A stretch of DNA of 64,000 nucleotides, from contig NZ_BONQ01000083.1 in assembly GCF_016862795.1 (NCBI RefSeq), positions 1-64,000 of the forward strand, read 5' to 3'. Positions 1 to 9,134 of the stretch are shown here, piece after piece. The stretch's first letter is position 1; the number at the start of each line of letters is the position of its first letter. Both the position numbers and the translations under genes were made by a program. The stretch is from Dactylosporangium siamense (lineage in GTDB: Bacteria; Actinomycetota; Actinomycetes; Mycobacteriales; Micromonosporaceae). The notes beneath the pieces are model-generated. The model searched no databases. It saw only the letters and a program-made list of their open reading frames with translations, and had not been told where the DNA came from.

Positions 1-34
1 GACCTTCACCGGATAGGCGCGGCTGCTACCCCGA

Positions 35-62
35 GGGGGCTGGTCCTACAGGGCCAGCCCCC
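35..62 (-). terminator. GC hairpin over the lysR 3' end
   Basis: Nine-base arms (GGGGGCTGG and CCAGCCCCC) enclose a ten-base loop. The stop codon of the lysR-type gene lies in the loop. No T-tract follows on the minus strand, so a terminator role is only possible. Confidence 0.35.
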
Positions 63-1008
63 TTCTGTCGGGGTGCCGCCCCAGCCAGGCGGTGTAGCGG
101 TCGTTCTTGCGCACCGCGTCGGCATACGCCTCGATCGCATACGCCCACACCTGCCCGGCGACGCTGGCGGCCGGCCCGTCGGGCAGCCAGCCGAGCATCT
201 GCCGCCAGTGCAGCGGAGCGCCCACGATCGGCACCGCGGCCAGGCCCGCCATCGGGCGCAGCGTCGCCTGGCACAGCCCGACCGCGTCGCCGGACTCGAT
301 CAGGTCGATCGCGCCGCGGACCTCGGTCTCGAAGAGCACCTTCGGCGTGAAGCCGGCCCGGGCGCAGGCCGCCGCGTGGCAGGCCGAGAAGCAGCCGTCG
401 CCGGGCGCCGCGACCCACTGCGCGTCGGCGAGCTCGGCCAGGTCGACCTCGTCCCGGTCGGCCAGGTGGTGCCCCTCCGGCAGCAGCAGGAACACCGGGT
501 CGGCGGCCACGACCCGCCAGGCCAGGCCGTTGTCCGTCGCCGGTGGCGCGTCGCCGCAGGCGCCCACGAGGACGAAGTCGAGCTTGCCGGCGAGGATCTG
601 GTCGCCGAGCTCGGACGCCGACCACGACGCGTGCGTGCTCACCTGGGCGCCCGGGTGGTTGCTGCTGATCCGGTGGACCAGGCCGCCCAGGATCGGGCCG
701 TTGACGGCGCCGATGCGGTACCGCCCGGCAGGGTCCTTCGTGCTGGCCAGCCGGGTCGCCTCGTCCTGCAGGCCTTTCACCGCCGGCAGCAGCACCCTCG
801 CCCTGGCGAGCACCAGCTCACCCAGCGGCGTCGCCCGGGCCCCGCGCCGGTCCCGCTCGAACAGCAGCCCGCCGAGCGCGCGCTCGATGCGCTGCAACTG
901 GGCGGTCAACGCCGGCTGGGCGAGCCCCAGCATCGAGGCGGCCTTGGTGACACTGCCGGCATCCGCGATCGCGCAAACGACCCGCAGGTGCCGCAGCTCC
1001 AGATCCAT
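46..1008 (-). CDS. LysR-family transcriptional regulator
   Basis: The 320-residue product has the LysR layout: an N-terminal winged HTH (about residues 4-62, with the typical G-S-V-T-K-A-A recognition region and an A-Q-P-A-L-T helix), then a periplasmic-binding-like effector domain from about residue 90 to 300. It should bind DNA as a dimer or tetramer and respond to a small molecule I cannot identify. The ATG at 1008 gives a full-length N-terminus. The gene is divergent from the DUF998/SDR pair that starts at 1211, the usual layout of a LysR gene and its target, so those two genes are its likeliest regulon. A palindrome lies just upstream of its own start. Confidence 0.93.
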   Translation of the reverse strand: MDLELRHLRVVCAIADAGSVTKAASMLGLAQPALTAQLQRIERALGGLLFERDRRGARATPLGELVLARARVLLPAVKGLQDEATRLASTKDPAGRYRIGAVNGPILGGLVHRISSNHPGAQVSTHASWSASELGDQILAGKLDFVLVGACGDAPPATDNGLAWRVVAADPVFLLLPEGHHLADRDEVDLAELADAQWVAAPGDGCFSACHAAACARAGFTPKVLFETEVRGAIDLIESGDAVGLCQATLRPMAGLAAVPIVGAPLHWRQMLGWLPDGPAASVAGQVWAYAIEAYADAVRKNDRYTAWLGRHPDRRGLAL

Positions 1009-1015
1009 ATGCAGA

Positions 1016-1032
1016 CGGTAGGACGTCTACCG
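1016..1032. promoter_or_regulatory. Palindrome, candidate LysR operator
   Basis: CGGTAG and CTACCG arms are separated by GACGT, eight bases upstream of the lysR ATG. An interrupted dyad here fits an autoregulatory LysR site. This is inferred from position and symmetry only. Confidence 0.45.
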
Positions 1033-1210
1033 GATGGGGAGAAGACCCCGAAGGTATCGAGACTCACCGTTTTCGCAGATCGACACATCATCGAAACACT
1101 TCTGTCGTTTGCCGCCATACCCCCCGGGAGTATGCGGTCGTGCTATGGAAACCCCGTGGTCCACCAGCACCACGACCACCACGTCCACCACTGAGCCGTA
1201 GGCTGGGTGG

Positions 1211-1872
1211 GTGCCCTCCCCCAGCCGCTGGTGCGCCGGTGCCGCCACCGCGACCGCGGTGACCGGCGCGATCGGGCTGGCCGTCTCCGTGGCCGGCTCG
1301 GCGCCGTGGCGCTACGTGAGCGAGTCCGGCGTCGCCGGCGCACCCCACCCGACGCTCTACCGGTGCAGCATGCTGCTGCTGGCGGCGTCCCTGGCGCTGC
1401 TGGCGGTGCCGGCCCGGCACACCGGCCGGCTCTGGACAGGAACAGGCCGGCTCTGGACAGGAACAGGCCGGCGCCTCGCCGCCGCCGTGCCGACCGGACT
1501 GGCCGCCGCCGCGCTCACCCTGGCCGCTCCCCTGGCCGCCCTGTCCGGAGCCGTCACGTGCTCTCCCGGCTGCCCGCTGCCACCGTACGAGTCACCCCAA
1601 CCGCGGGACCTGATCCACGCCACCGGGGCGATCGGCGCGCTGCTGCTCTGCGCGCTCGCGATCCTCGTGTACGCCACCCAACCCGACGCCACGACCCTGC
1701 GCCGGGCGGGCCGCCTCGGCGTGCTCCTGGCCTTCCCGCCGCTGATCCTGTCCGCGATCGGCATCCTGCTCCTGGGCCGCGGCCTGTTCACGGGCCTGAT
1801 GGAGCGTGCCGCCCTCGCCGCCGTCTCGGCCTGGCTCGTGCATACCGCCGCCGTGCACGTCCGCGCGAAACC

Positions 1873-1876
<4 letters not shown>
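1211..1876 (+). CDS. DUF998 family membrane protein
   Basis: The 221-residue product is strongly hydrophobic with about six membrane segments. A Y-V-S-E-S-G motif follows the first helix, as in DUF998 proteins. The function of the family is unknown. The GTG start at 1211 comes directly before the first hydrophobic helix. A 21-bp direct repeat at 1424-1465 duplicates seven residues (GRLWTGT) in a loop without breaking the frame. Its stop overlaps the GTG of the downstream dehydrogenase by four bases, so the two are probably translationally coupled. Confidence 0.8.
1424..1472 (+). repeat. 21-bp tandem repeat inside the DUF998 gene
   Basis: Two perfect 21-bp units (1424-1444 and 1445-1465) are followed by a 7-base partial third. 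The length keeps the reading frame and gives two copies of G-R-L-W-T-G-T in the protein. Confidence 0.9.
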
Positions 1877-2730
<854 letters not shown>

Positions 2731-2769
2731 GGCCGGATCGCCGGCACGGCGTCGTTGCGCGATCGCCCG

Positions 2770-3468
2770 CTATCGCAGCGTCGAGGGCAGGGGAATCTCG
2801 TGCCAGGTGGTGGTGGGGCCGGGGGTGGTGGCGAAGTCGTAGCGGGCGGCGTCGTGGCGCAGGGCGACCAGGCTGGCGGAGCCCGAGCCGTACTCCAGGC
2901 CGTCGACCTCGCGGTGCACGAGCAGCGGTCGCGGGGCGGCGCCGGTGAAGGTGCCGCCCGCGAGGAGGGGGACCCAGTCGCCCCACGCGTCGGCGGTGGG
3001 GCGGCCGGGGACCGGGTCAGGGCTGGCGGCGGCGTGCAGCGGGGCGAAGGTGTTGACGTCGACGCCCTGGTTGACGATCACGTGGTCGCCCGGGGGCAAC
3101 GACTGATGCGCGAGGTCGGCGCCGTTCCAGGACAGCACGGTAACCGAAGCGGGCGTTGCTCGTACCAGATGGAAGGCGTCGAAACCGGAGAAGTCCTCGG
3201 GCAACGGGGCCAGCGGCAGGGTGCCCCGGGTCGGGCGGTCACCGAGGGGCGGCAGAGGTGGGAAGCCGTTGAGCAGGGCGGTCACGACCGGACCAGCCGG
3301 GTCGACGGCGAGCCAGGTCCCGCCGCCGGTGCTGTCCCGGCCTCCCCAGCGGCCCGGCCAGTGCTCGGCGGGCGGCTCCCAGGGGCGGGCCAGGTACTCG
3401 TCGCGGACCGCGGCCAGCAGGACGGGCCAGGCGGCGGCGGGGTCGAAGCGGAGGAGCACGGTGCACAT
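2770..3468 (-). CDS. NRDE family protein (TANGO2-like)
   Basis: The 232-residue product starts M-C-T-V-L-L-R-F and carries the N-R-D-E-family pattern (D-E-Y-L-A-R-P, then G-R-D-S-T-G-G-G-T-W-L-A-V near residues 45-60). An exposed N-terminal Cys2 is typical of this Ntn-hydrolase-like family, whose bacterial role is undefined; eukaryotic TANGO2 has been linked to haem handling. The start lies 11 bases after the stop of the upstream GGDEF-EAL gene, so it is probably the last gene of that operon. Confidence 0.85.
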   Translation of the reverse strand: MCTVLLRFDPAAAWPVLLAAVRDEYLARPWEPPAEHWPGRWGGRDSTGGGTWLAVDPAGPVVTALLNGFPPLPPLGDRPTRGTLPLAPLPEDFSGFDAFHLVRATPASVTVLSWNGADLAHQSLPPGDHVIVNQGVDVNTFAPLHAAASPDPVPGRPTADAWGDWVPLLAGGTFTGAAPRPLLVHREVDGLEYGSGSASLVALRHDAARYDFATTPGPTTTWHEIPLPSTLR

Positions 3469-3479
3469 GCGGGTGAAGG

Positions 3480-5969
3480 TTATGCCTGTCCGAGCTGGGG
3501 CACCCGTGCGGCCAGCCAGTCGGCGAACTCGTCGGCCGGGAGGGGCTTGGAGATGAAGTAGCCCTGGACCAGGTTGCAGCCCTCGAGGCGCAGGTGGTTG
3601 AGGGTCTGTTCGTCCTCGACGCCCTCGGCGACGACTTCGAGGTCGAGGGCGTGTCCGAGTTGCACGGCGGAGCGCACGACCGCGCGGTCCCGATGGTCGA
3701 CGGCGATGCGCTGGACGAAGGACTTGTCGATCTTCATCTCGTGGATGGGGAGCTCGCGGAGGCGGCCGAGGGAGGAGTAGCCGGTGCCGAAGTCGTCGAT
3801 GGCGAGCTTGACCCCGAGGGCGTGCAGGCGGTCGAGCGTGACGAGGCTGCCGGCGGGGTCGTCCATGATGCTGCTCTCGGTGATCTCCAGAGTCAGGGCG
3901 CTGGCCGGCACCCCAGCCTGGCCGAGCAGCCGGGCGACGATGTCGGGCAGGTCCGCCTCCTGCAGGCTGTTGGGCGACAGGTTGACCGCGACGTGCATGT
4001 CGTGGCCCATCCGCCGCCAGGACGCGCAGCGGCGCAGGGCGACCTCCAGCACGTGCAGGGTCAGCGGTCGGATCAGCCCGGAGGTCTCGGCCAGGGGGAT
4101 GAACTCGTCCGGCGGGACGAAGCCGTGCGCGGGGTGGTGCCAGCGGGCGAGGGCCTCGGCGCCGCGGACGATGCCGGTGGCGGTCTCGAGCTTGGGCTGG
4201 AAGACGACGACGAGGTCGTGGCGCTGGATGGCCTCGCGCAGGTCGGCGACCATGGCGAGCCGGCGGGGGCTGTTGCGGTCGTCGTCGGGCTGGTAGACGC
4301 GCACGCCGGTGCGGGTGGTCTTGGCCACGTACATGGCGACGTCGGCGCGCTGGATGAGGGTCTTCGCGTCGTTGCCGTGCTCCGGGGCGAGGGCGATGCC
4401 GATGCTGACGCGGGCGTTGAGGCGCAGGTGGCCGATGGCGATCGGTTGTTCCATGGCGGCGGCGAGGTCGTCGCCGACCGCCACGGCGACCTCGCGGGTG
4501 CGGATGCCGGGCAGGAGCACGGCGAACTCGTCGCCGCCGAAGCGGGCCACGGTGCCGCGGTCGCCGAGGCGGCTCTGCAGCCGGTCGCCGACCTGACGCA
4601 GGAGGGTGTCGCCGATGTCGTGGCCGAGCGCGTCGTTGACGTCCTTGAACCGGTCGAGGTCCATGAGCAGCATCGCGACGGGCGCGCCCTGGGCCCGCAG
4701 CGCGTCGGTGAGGGCCTGGAAGCGTTGCCGGTTGGCCAGGCCGGTGAGCGGGTCGTACAGCGCCAGGTGCTCCTTCTGCGCGACCTCCTGCCGCAGCTCG
4801 TCCAGGAGCCTGGCCTTGGTGAGGGAGAGGCTGGCGTGGTTGGCGAGGGCCTGGAAGAGCCGGACGTGCTGCTCGCCGAAGGTCGGGATGTCGGGGAGGC
4901 TGTCGGCGACGAACAGCACGCCGGTGGCGCCGTCGCTGAGCGGCACGGGGACGGCGATGCCGTCGACGATGGAGCCGACGACCCGGCTGCCCTTGGCGAC
5001 CAGGACAGGGGTGCCGGCGCGGGCGGGCTGCCACCAGGCGGTCTCGGGCAGCGTGTCCAGGACGGTGGTGTCGAGCTGGCGCCGGCCGTGCATGCGCATC
5101 CGGACCTGGGTGCCGTCCGGGCCGGGCATGATCAGCTCGGCGCGTTCGGCACGCAGCTGGTCGCGGGCCTGTTCGAGCACGATGCGGGCGACGCCACCGG
5201 TGTCCAGGACGCCGTCGAGGGCGCGGGTGAAGGCGTAGAGCTCCTCGACCTGTTCGTGGCCCTGACTCTGGCTGACGTAGGAGCGGTACGCCTTGTACGT
5301 GACCCCGGAGACGATCGTCAGCAGCGCGATGGCCCGCGGGTCACGGTCGATGGCGAGGGTGCTGATCAGGCCGATGCTGGTGGTGATCGCGACCAGCGGC
5401 AGCCCCCGCAGCGCGCTGGGCAGGCGTTTCCACTCGCTCGGGTCGTCGTGCAGCGCGATGACGGCGGTGACGAGGACCGCCGCGATGACGTCGGAGACCA
5501 TCATGACGAGCAGGACGTAGAGCCACTGCACCGGTCCGACGTCGCCGGGCTCGGGGCCGGCGAGCGCCCGCAGCATCACGGACGAGGTGGTGGTCTGCAC
5601 GCCGAGCAGGGCGACGTTGAAGCCGAGCTTGACGCCGCGCTGGCGGCGCAGGACGACGAGGCCGAGACCGCCGCCGAGCAGGCGCACGACGAGCAGCAGG
5701 GTCGGGTCGACCGACAGCAGGCCGAGGACCATCGGGATCTCGCTGAGGCTCATCGCGTGACCGCCGCGGCGGACCCTGATGTGCACGGCGAAGCCCTCGG
5801 TCGCGGCGAACGCGGCGCCGAGCAGGATCAGCGGCAACGCGTCGGCGCTGGATGGCAGGCCACCGTGCTGGATACGGAGGCCGTGCGCCACGACGGTGGC
5901 GACGCCCAGCCAGAGGCTGAGCGCCGCCACCCGGGCGTCCGGGCGACTCCACGCACGTGCTTTCTTCAT
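3480..5969 (-). CDS. Membrane GGDEF-EAL protein, c-di-GMP turnover
   Basis: The 829-residue protein has an N-terminal membrane sensor region (residues about 10-240, six to eight helices), a GAF-like domain (about 255-410), a GGDEF domain with intact GGDEF at 478-482, and an EAL domain with E-A-L at 605-607. The EAL part keeps the usual E-I-T-E-S, D-D-F-G-T-G-Y-S-S-L, K-I-D-K-S-F-V and V-A-E-G-V-E motifs, so both cyclase and phosphodiesterase sites look intact. The RxxD inhibition motif before GGDEF is displaced by two residues and may not bind product. The ATG at 5969 is chosen because upstream in-frame sequence overlaps the protease 3' end. It lies 31 bases after the subtilase gene. Confidence 0.93.
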   Translation of the reverse strand: MKKARAWSRPDARVAALSLWLGVATVVAHGLRIQHGGLPSSADALPLILLGAAFAATEGFAVHIRVRRGGHAMSLSEIPMVLGLLSVDPTLLLVVRLLGGGLGLVVLRRQRGVKLGFNVALLGVQTTTSSVMLRALAGPEPGDVGPVQWLYVLLVMMVSDVIAAVLVTAVIALHDDPSEWKRLPSALRGLPLVAITTSIGLISTLAIDRDPRAIALLTIVSGVTYKAYRSYVSQSQGHEQVEELYAFTRALDGVLDTGGVARIVLEQARDQLRAERAELIMPGPDGTQVRMRMHGRRQLDTTVLDTLPETAWWQPARAGTPVLVAKGSRVVGSIVDGIAVPVPLSDGATGVLFVADSLPDIPTFGEQHVRLFQALANHASLSLTKARLLDELRQEVAQKEHLALYDPLTGLANRQRFQALTDALRAQGAPVAMLLMDLDRFKDVNDALGHDIGDTLLRQVGDRLQSRLGDRGTVARFGGDEFAVLLPGIRTREVAVAVGDDLAAAMEQPIAIGHLRLNARVSIGIALAPEHGNDAKTLIQRADVAMYVAKTTRTGVRVYQPDDDRNSPRRLAMVADLREAIQRHDLVVVFQPKLETATGIVRGAEALARWHHPAHGFVPPDEFIPLAETSGLIRPLTLHVLEVALRRCASWRRMGHDMHVAVNLSPNSLQEADLPDIVARLLGQAGVPASALTLEITESSIMDDPAGSLVTLDRLHALGVKLAIDDFGTGYSSLGRLRELPIHEMKIDKSFVQRIAVDHRDRAVVRSAVQLGHALDLEVVAEGVEDEQTLNHLRLEGCNLVQGYFISKPLPADEFADWLAARVPQLGQA

Positions 5970-6000
5970 GACCGTCCCGGAAGTCGCCTTCGTAGTGCGA

Positions 6001-7782
6001 TTACTGCCAGATGGAGGCGGACCAGTAGCTTCCACTCCAAGTTCGGCCGCTCCAGGTGCTACCTGACCAAGTTCGACCACTCCATGTGCGGCCGTCCCAC
6101 ACGGCACTGCTCCAGGTGCGCCCGCTCCAGGTGCGTCCGGCCCAGTTGTTGCCGCTCCAACCGACCGCGACCCAGCTGCGTCCGGTCGAGGAGTTGCCGT
6201 TCAGCGCGGTGCCGGTCCAGGTCGCGCCGTTCCAGGTGCCGCCGGTCCACGCCGTGCCGGCGGTGGCCGCCCTGGCCCAGGTGGTGCCGGTCCAGGCCTG
6301 GCCCATGATGTCCTTCTCGCCGGTCAGCTCGGTGCCGGTGACCGGGTCCGAGACGTGCGCGGAGCCCCGCGACGACTCCAGCGAGCCGGTGCCGGTCGAC
6401 GCCGCCCAGGTCTGGGTGAAGGTCGGGGTCGGCGCCTCGATCGCCTTCTTGATGTTGAGCTGGCCGGATCCGCGACCCAGGACGTCGCCGGCGGTCATCG
6501 CGTCGGCGGTGCTGACGAGCAGCTTCTTCACCTGGTCAGGGGTGAGGTTGGGACGCTGCTGCAGCAGCAGCGCCGCCGCGCCGGAGGTGATGGCCGCGGC
6601 CTGCGAGCTGCCGCTGCCACGGAAGTACCGGCCGGTCGAGTCGCCGGGCACCAGCCCGGTCGGGTAGTTGACGTCGACGTAGGAACCCGGGTCCCGCAGC
6701 CCGACGATCGAGCGACCGGGAGCGGTCAGGTCGGCGGAGCGGGTGGTGTTGCCGCGGGTGCTGAAGTCGGCCAGGACGTCGTCCGAGCGCGACTCGGTGC
6801 CCTTCGAGTCGGCGGCGCCGACCGCGATGACGTACGGGTTGGCCGCCGGCATCGACAGCGCGGTGCGGGTCTTGCCGTCGTTGCCGGCGGAGACCACGAC
6901 CGTGATGCCCTTCTTCCAGGCCGCCTCGACCGCGTGGGAGAGCGGGTCGAGCTTCTCGTCCTGATACGTGTCGGTCCCGAACGACAGGTTCAGCACCTTG
7001 ATGTTGAGCCCAGGGTCGTTGCGGTGCGTGACGACCCAGTCGATCCCGGCAATGACCTGGGAGACGTCGGTGGCGCCGTCGGCGGTGGCGACCTTGACGC
7101 TGATGAGCGTCGAGGTGGGCGCCATGCCGGTGAAGTTCGTCGGCGTGTCGACGGTCTGGAAGTTCGTGCCGGGGTCGCGGCCGGCGATCAGGCCGGCCAT
7201 GTGGGTGCCGTGGCCGAAGGTGTCGGCATAGCGGAGGTTGGGCGACTGCGACTCGAACGACAGGTCTGGGCCGTTGACGATCCGGGTCGGGTCGTTGAGG
7301 CCGGTGACCTGCGAGACGCCGGAGTCGATCAGCGCGATGCCGACGCCGGCGCCGCCGATCGGCTTGCCGTTGGCGTCGCTCTTCTTCCACACGTCCAGCG
7401 CGCCGGTCGCGCGCACGACGCTGAACATCGAGTTGGCGTCGCCGTCGGCGCGCCATCGCTCGGCCTGGAGGGCCACCTCGCCGTCGAGGGTCACGGAGCG
7501 CACGCCGGGCGCGCTCCTCAGGGCGGACAGTTGCGTGCCGGGTACCTCAGCCGCGAAGCTCTCCACGATCGACAACGGCCGGCCGACCTTCCCACCCGCG
7601 CGGTCGACCGCGAGGGCGGCCGCGTCGGCGTCGTCATAGGCGACGATGACGCGGGTCAGTTGGTCGGCGGCCGACGCCGTCGGTGGCGCTGCGGCTGCCG
7701 GCACGCTCGGGACGGCCACACCAGCGATCGAGATGATCGCTGCCGCTGCGGCCCCCACTGCGCTCCGGTGTCTGCTTGGCAT
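6001..7782 (-). CDS. Secreted S8 (subtilisin-like) serine peptidase with Trp-rich tail
   Basis: The 593-residue precursor has a Sec signal peptide (residues 1-31, A-A-A-A cut region), an I9-like propeptide (about 42-105), and an S8 catalytic domain with Asp153 (A-L-I-D-S-G-V), His194 (G-H-G-T-H), oxyanion Asn301 (S-A-G-N-D) and Ser393 (G-S-G-S-S-Q-A-A-A). From about residue 495 to the end the sequence becomes a series of W-[ST]-G-x-T/S repeats holding about 18 tryptophans. I infer a surface or substrate-binding tail. The start at 7782 has AAGGGG six bases upstream; an ATG at 7797 is less likely. It is first in the operon with the c-di-GMP enzyme. Confidence 0.92.
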   Translation of the reverse strand: MPSRHRSAVGAAAAAIISIAGVAVPSVPAAAAPPTASAADQLTRVIVAYDDADAAALAVDRAGGKVGRPLSIVESFAAEVPGTQLSALRSAPGVRSVTLDGEVALQAERWRADGDANSMFSVVRATGALDVWKKSDANGKPIGGAGVGIALIDSGVSQVTGLNDPTRIVNGPDLSFESQSPNLRYADTFGHGTHMAGLIAGRDPGTNFQTVDTPTNFTGMAPTSTLISVKVATADGATDVSQVIAGIDWVVTHRNDPGLNIKVLNLSFGTDTYQDEKLDPLSHAVEAAWKKGITVVVSAGNDGKTRTALSMPAANPYVIAVGAADSKGTESRSDDVLADFSTRGNTTRSADLTAPGRSIVGLRDPGSYVDVNYPTGLVPGDSTGRYFRGSGSSQAAAITSGAAALLLQQRPNLTPDQVKKLLVSTADAMTAGDVLGRGSGQLNIKKAIEAPTPTFTQTWAASTGTGSLESSRGSAHVSDPVTGTELTGEKDIMGQAWTGTTWARAATAGTAWTGGTWNGATWTGTALNGNSSTGRSWVAVGWSGNNWAGRTWSGRTWSSAVWDGRTWSGRTWSGSTWSGRTWSGSYWSASIWQ

Positions 7783-7918
7783 TCGGTCCCCTTCCATGGG
7801 TCGACGACTCGCCGTGATCCATGGTTGGGCAGAGCGTTGCGCGGCGTTGTCACCAGATCGGCCACTCTTCGCCGCCCAGTGCATACGCAGCGTGGTGTTG
7901 ATCACTTCAGGCCGAGCC

Positions 7919-8043
7919 GCATCACGCCCGAAGCGCGCAGCATCACGCCCGGACGAGCAGCATCACGCCCGGACGAGCAGCATCACGCCCGGACGAGCAG
8001 CATCACGCCAGGTCGAACAGCATCACGCCAGGTCGAACAGCAT
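7919..8043. repeat. 20-bp tandem repeats anchored at the thioesterase stop codon
   Basis: About six 20-bp units run from 7921 to 8040: one diverged, three identical (7941, 7961 and 7981), then two identical of a second type (8001 and 8021). The unit nearest the gene contains the last codons and TGA of the minus-strand thioesterase gene, so the array is a repeated copy of that gene's 3' end. The rest of 7783-7918 shows no gene. Confidence 0.92.
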
Positions 8044-8529
8044 GCAGCTGGAGGTGGCGTGCGCGACCATCCCGCCCCGGGCGTCGGTGATCACCGCCTG
8101 CGCCAGTGCCGTCCGCCGCCCCTTGGACAGCACGGTCCCCTCGCAGGTCAGCGTGCCGGACGCGAGCGACGCCGGACGCAGGAACTTCGTCGTGAGGTCG
8201 AGCGAGGTGTACCCCACACCGGCCGGCAGCGTCGAGTGCACCGCACAGGCCGCGGCCGTGTCGAGCAGCGTCGCCAGGACCCCGCCGTGCACGCTGCCCA
8301 GGGGGTTGTAGTGGAACTCCTGGGGCTCGAGTGTCACGACGACCCGGCCCAGCTCCGCCTCGATCCGCCCGGCGCCCATCAGGTGGGTGATCGGCGGCGC
8401 CGGTAGTTCGCCGCGGGCCATCGCCTGCAGCAGCTCCAGTCCGCTGCGGCGGCCCAGCTCGGCTGCGTTGAGCATCGGGTCGGACCAGGTGAACGTGCGG
8501 CTGCGTGCCCCATCCTGAGTCTGCGTCAT
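8023..8529 (-). CDS. PaaI-like hotdog-fold thioesterase
   Basis: The 168-residue product carries the PaaI/YbgC-type motif N-P-L-G-S-V-H-G-G-V-L-A-T-L-L-D, including the H-G-G turn and the aspartate used by thioesterase superfamily members. It probably hydrolyses an acyl- or aryl-CoA thioester. The ATG at 8529 (M-T-Q-T-Q) leaves a 66-base divergent promoter region to the HxlR gene; a TTG 36 bases upstream is less likely. The divergent HxlR regulator probably controls it. Its stop codon is inside the first unit of a tandem repeat. Confidence 0.88.
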   Translation of the reverse strand: MTQTQDGARSRTFTWSDPMLNAAELGRRSGLELLQAMARGELPAPPITHLMGAGRIEAELGRVVVTLEPQEFHYNPLGSVHGGVLATLLDTAAACAVHSTLPAGVGYTSLDLTTKFLRPASLASGTLTCEGTVLSKGRRTALAQAVITDARGGMVAHATSSCMLFDLA

Positions 8530-8595
8530 AGATGCAGCCTGGCCTTCGGCGGCTGGATCTGTCAATCAGACTCAGGTGCGGGTTAGCCTTTCGGG

Positions 8596-9093
8596 ATGAG
8601 ACCTGCGGCACTGGAATGGTCGGTTGACAACTGCACCATCGGCGCGGCGATGGCGATCCTCGGCGAGAAGTGGACCCTCGTGGTGCTGCGCGAGGTCTTC
8701 AACGGCATCCACCGCTTCGATGACATGCGCGAACGCACCGGCATCCCCCGCCAGGTGCTCACCAACCGGCTCGGCAGGCTCGTCGACAACGACGTCCTGC
8801 GCCGGGTGACCTACCGGGAGCCCGGCTCGCGGGCCCGCGACGAGTACCGGCTCACCGAGAAGGGCTTCGACCTGTACCCGCTGCTCGTCGCCGTCCGGGA
8901 GTGGGGCGATCGCTACCTGGCCGGCCCGGAGGGCCCGCCGCTGGACATGATCCACCGCGGCTGCGGCGCACCCGTGCACGCGGTGCTGATCTGCGAGGCC
9001 GGGCACCACGAGATCGTCCCCCGCGACGTCGTGCCGGTCCCCGGTCCCGGCGCCCGCCGGCGCACCCCCGACTCACAGCCGGCCCACAGGTAG
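8596..9093 (+). CDS. HxlR-family winged-helix regulator
   Basis: This 165-residue protein starts with the HxlR signature: a conserved cysteine (N-C-T-I-G-A-A-M), then G-E-K-W-T-L-V-V-L-R-E, R-F-D-D-M, and G-I-P-R-Q-V-L-T-N-R-L-G-R-L. A second Cys-containing segment follows (R-G-C-G-A-P, about residue 122), as seen in longer actinobacterial HxlR proteins. It is divergent from the thioesterase gene, its most probable target. Confidence 0.92.
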   Translation: MRPAALEWSVDNCTIGAAMAILGEKWTLVVLREVFNGIHRFDDMRERTGIPRQVLTNRLGRLVDNDVLRRVTYREPGSRARDEYRLTEKGFDLYPLLVAVREWGDRYLAGPEGPPLDMIHRGCGAPVHAVLICEAGHHEIVPRDVVPVPGPGARRRTPDSQPAHR

Positions 9094-9108
9094 GGCGCAA
9101 GCTGCTGG
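9085..9108 (+). promoter_or_regulatory. CACAGGT-type element upstream of the GT39 gene
   Basis: CACAGGTAGGGCGCAAGC begins 50 bases before the GT39 ATG. A related copy lies 60 bases before the GT2 gene (11141). The two leaders share CACAGGT, GGGCGCA and GCAAGCTGC blocks, so a common activator is likely. The protein is unknown. Confidence 0.5.
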
Positions 9109-9134
9109 CAGGGCCGGCCCGCAGTCTCGGCACC

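Noticed and set aside
2770-5034. Long minus-strand frame of 754 codons
   Set aside because: Only its last 232 residues (NRDE protein) are real; the rest is Arg/Pro/Gly-rich shadow of the GGDEF-EAL gene.
7919-8043. CRISPR array at the 20-bp repeats
   Set aside because: Units are head-to-tail with no spacers and no cas genes nearby.
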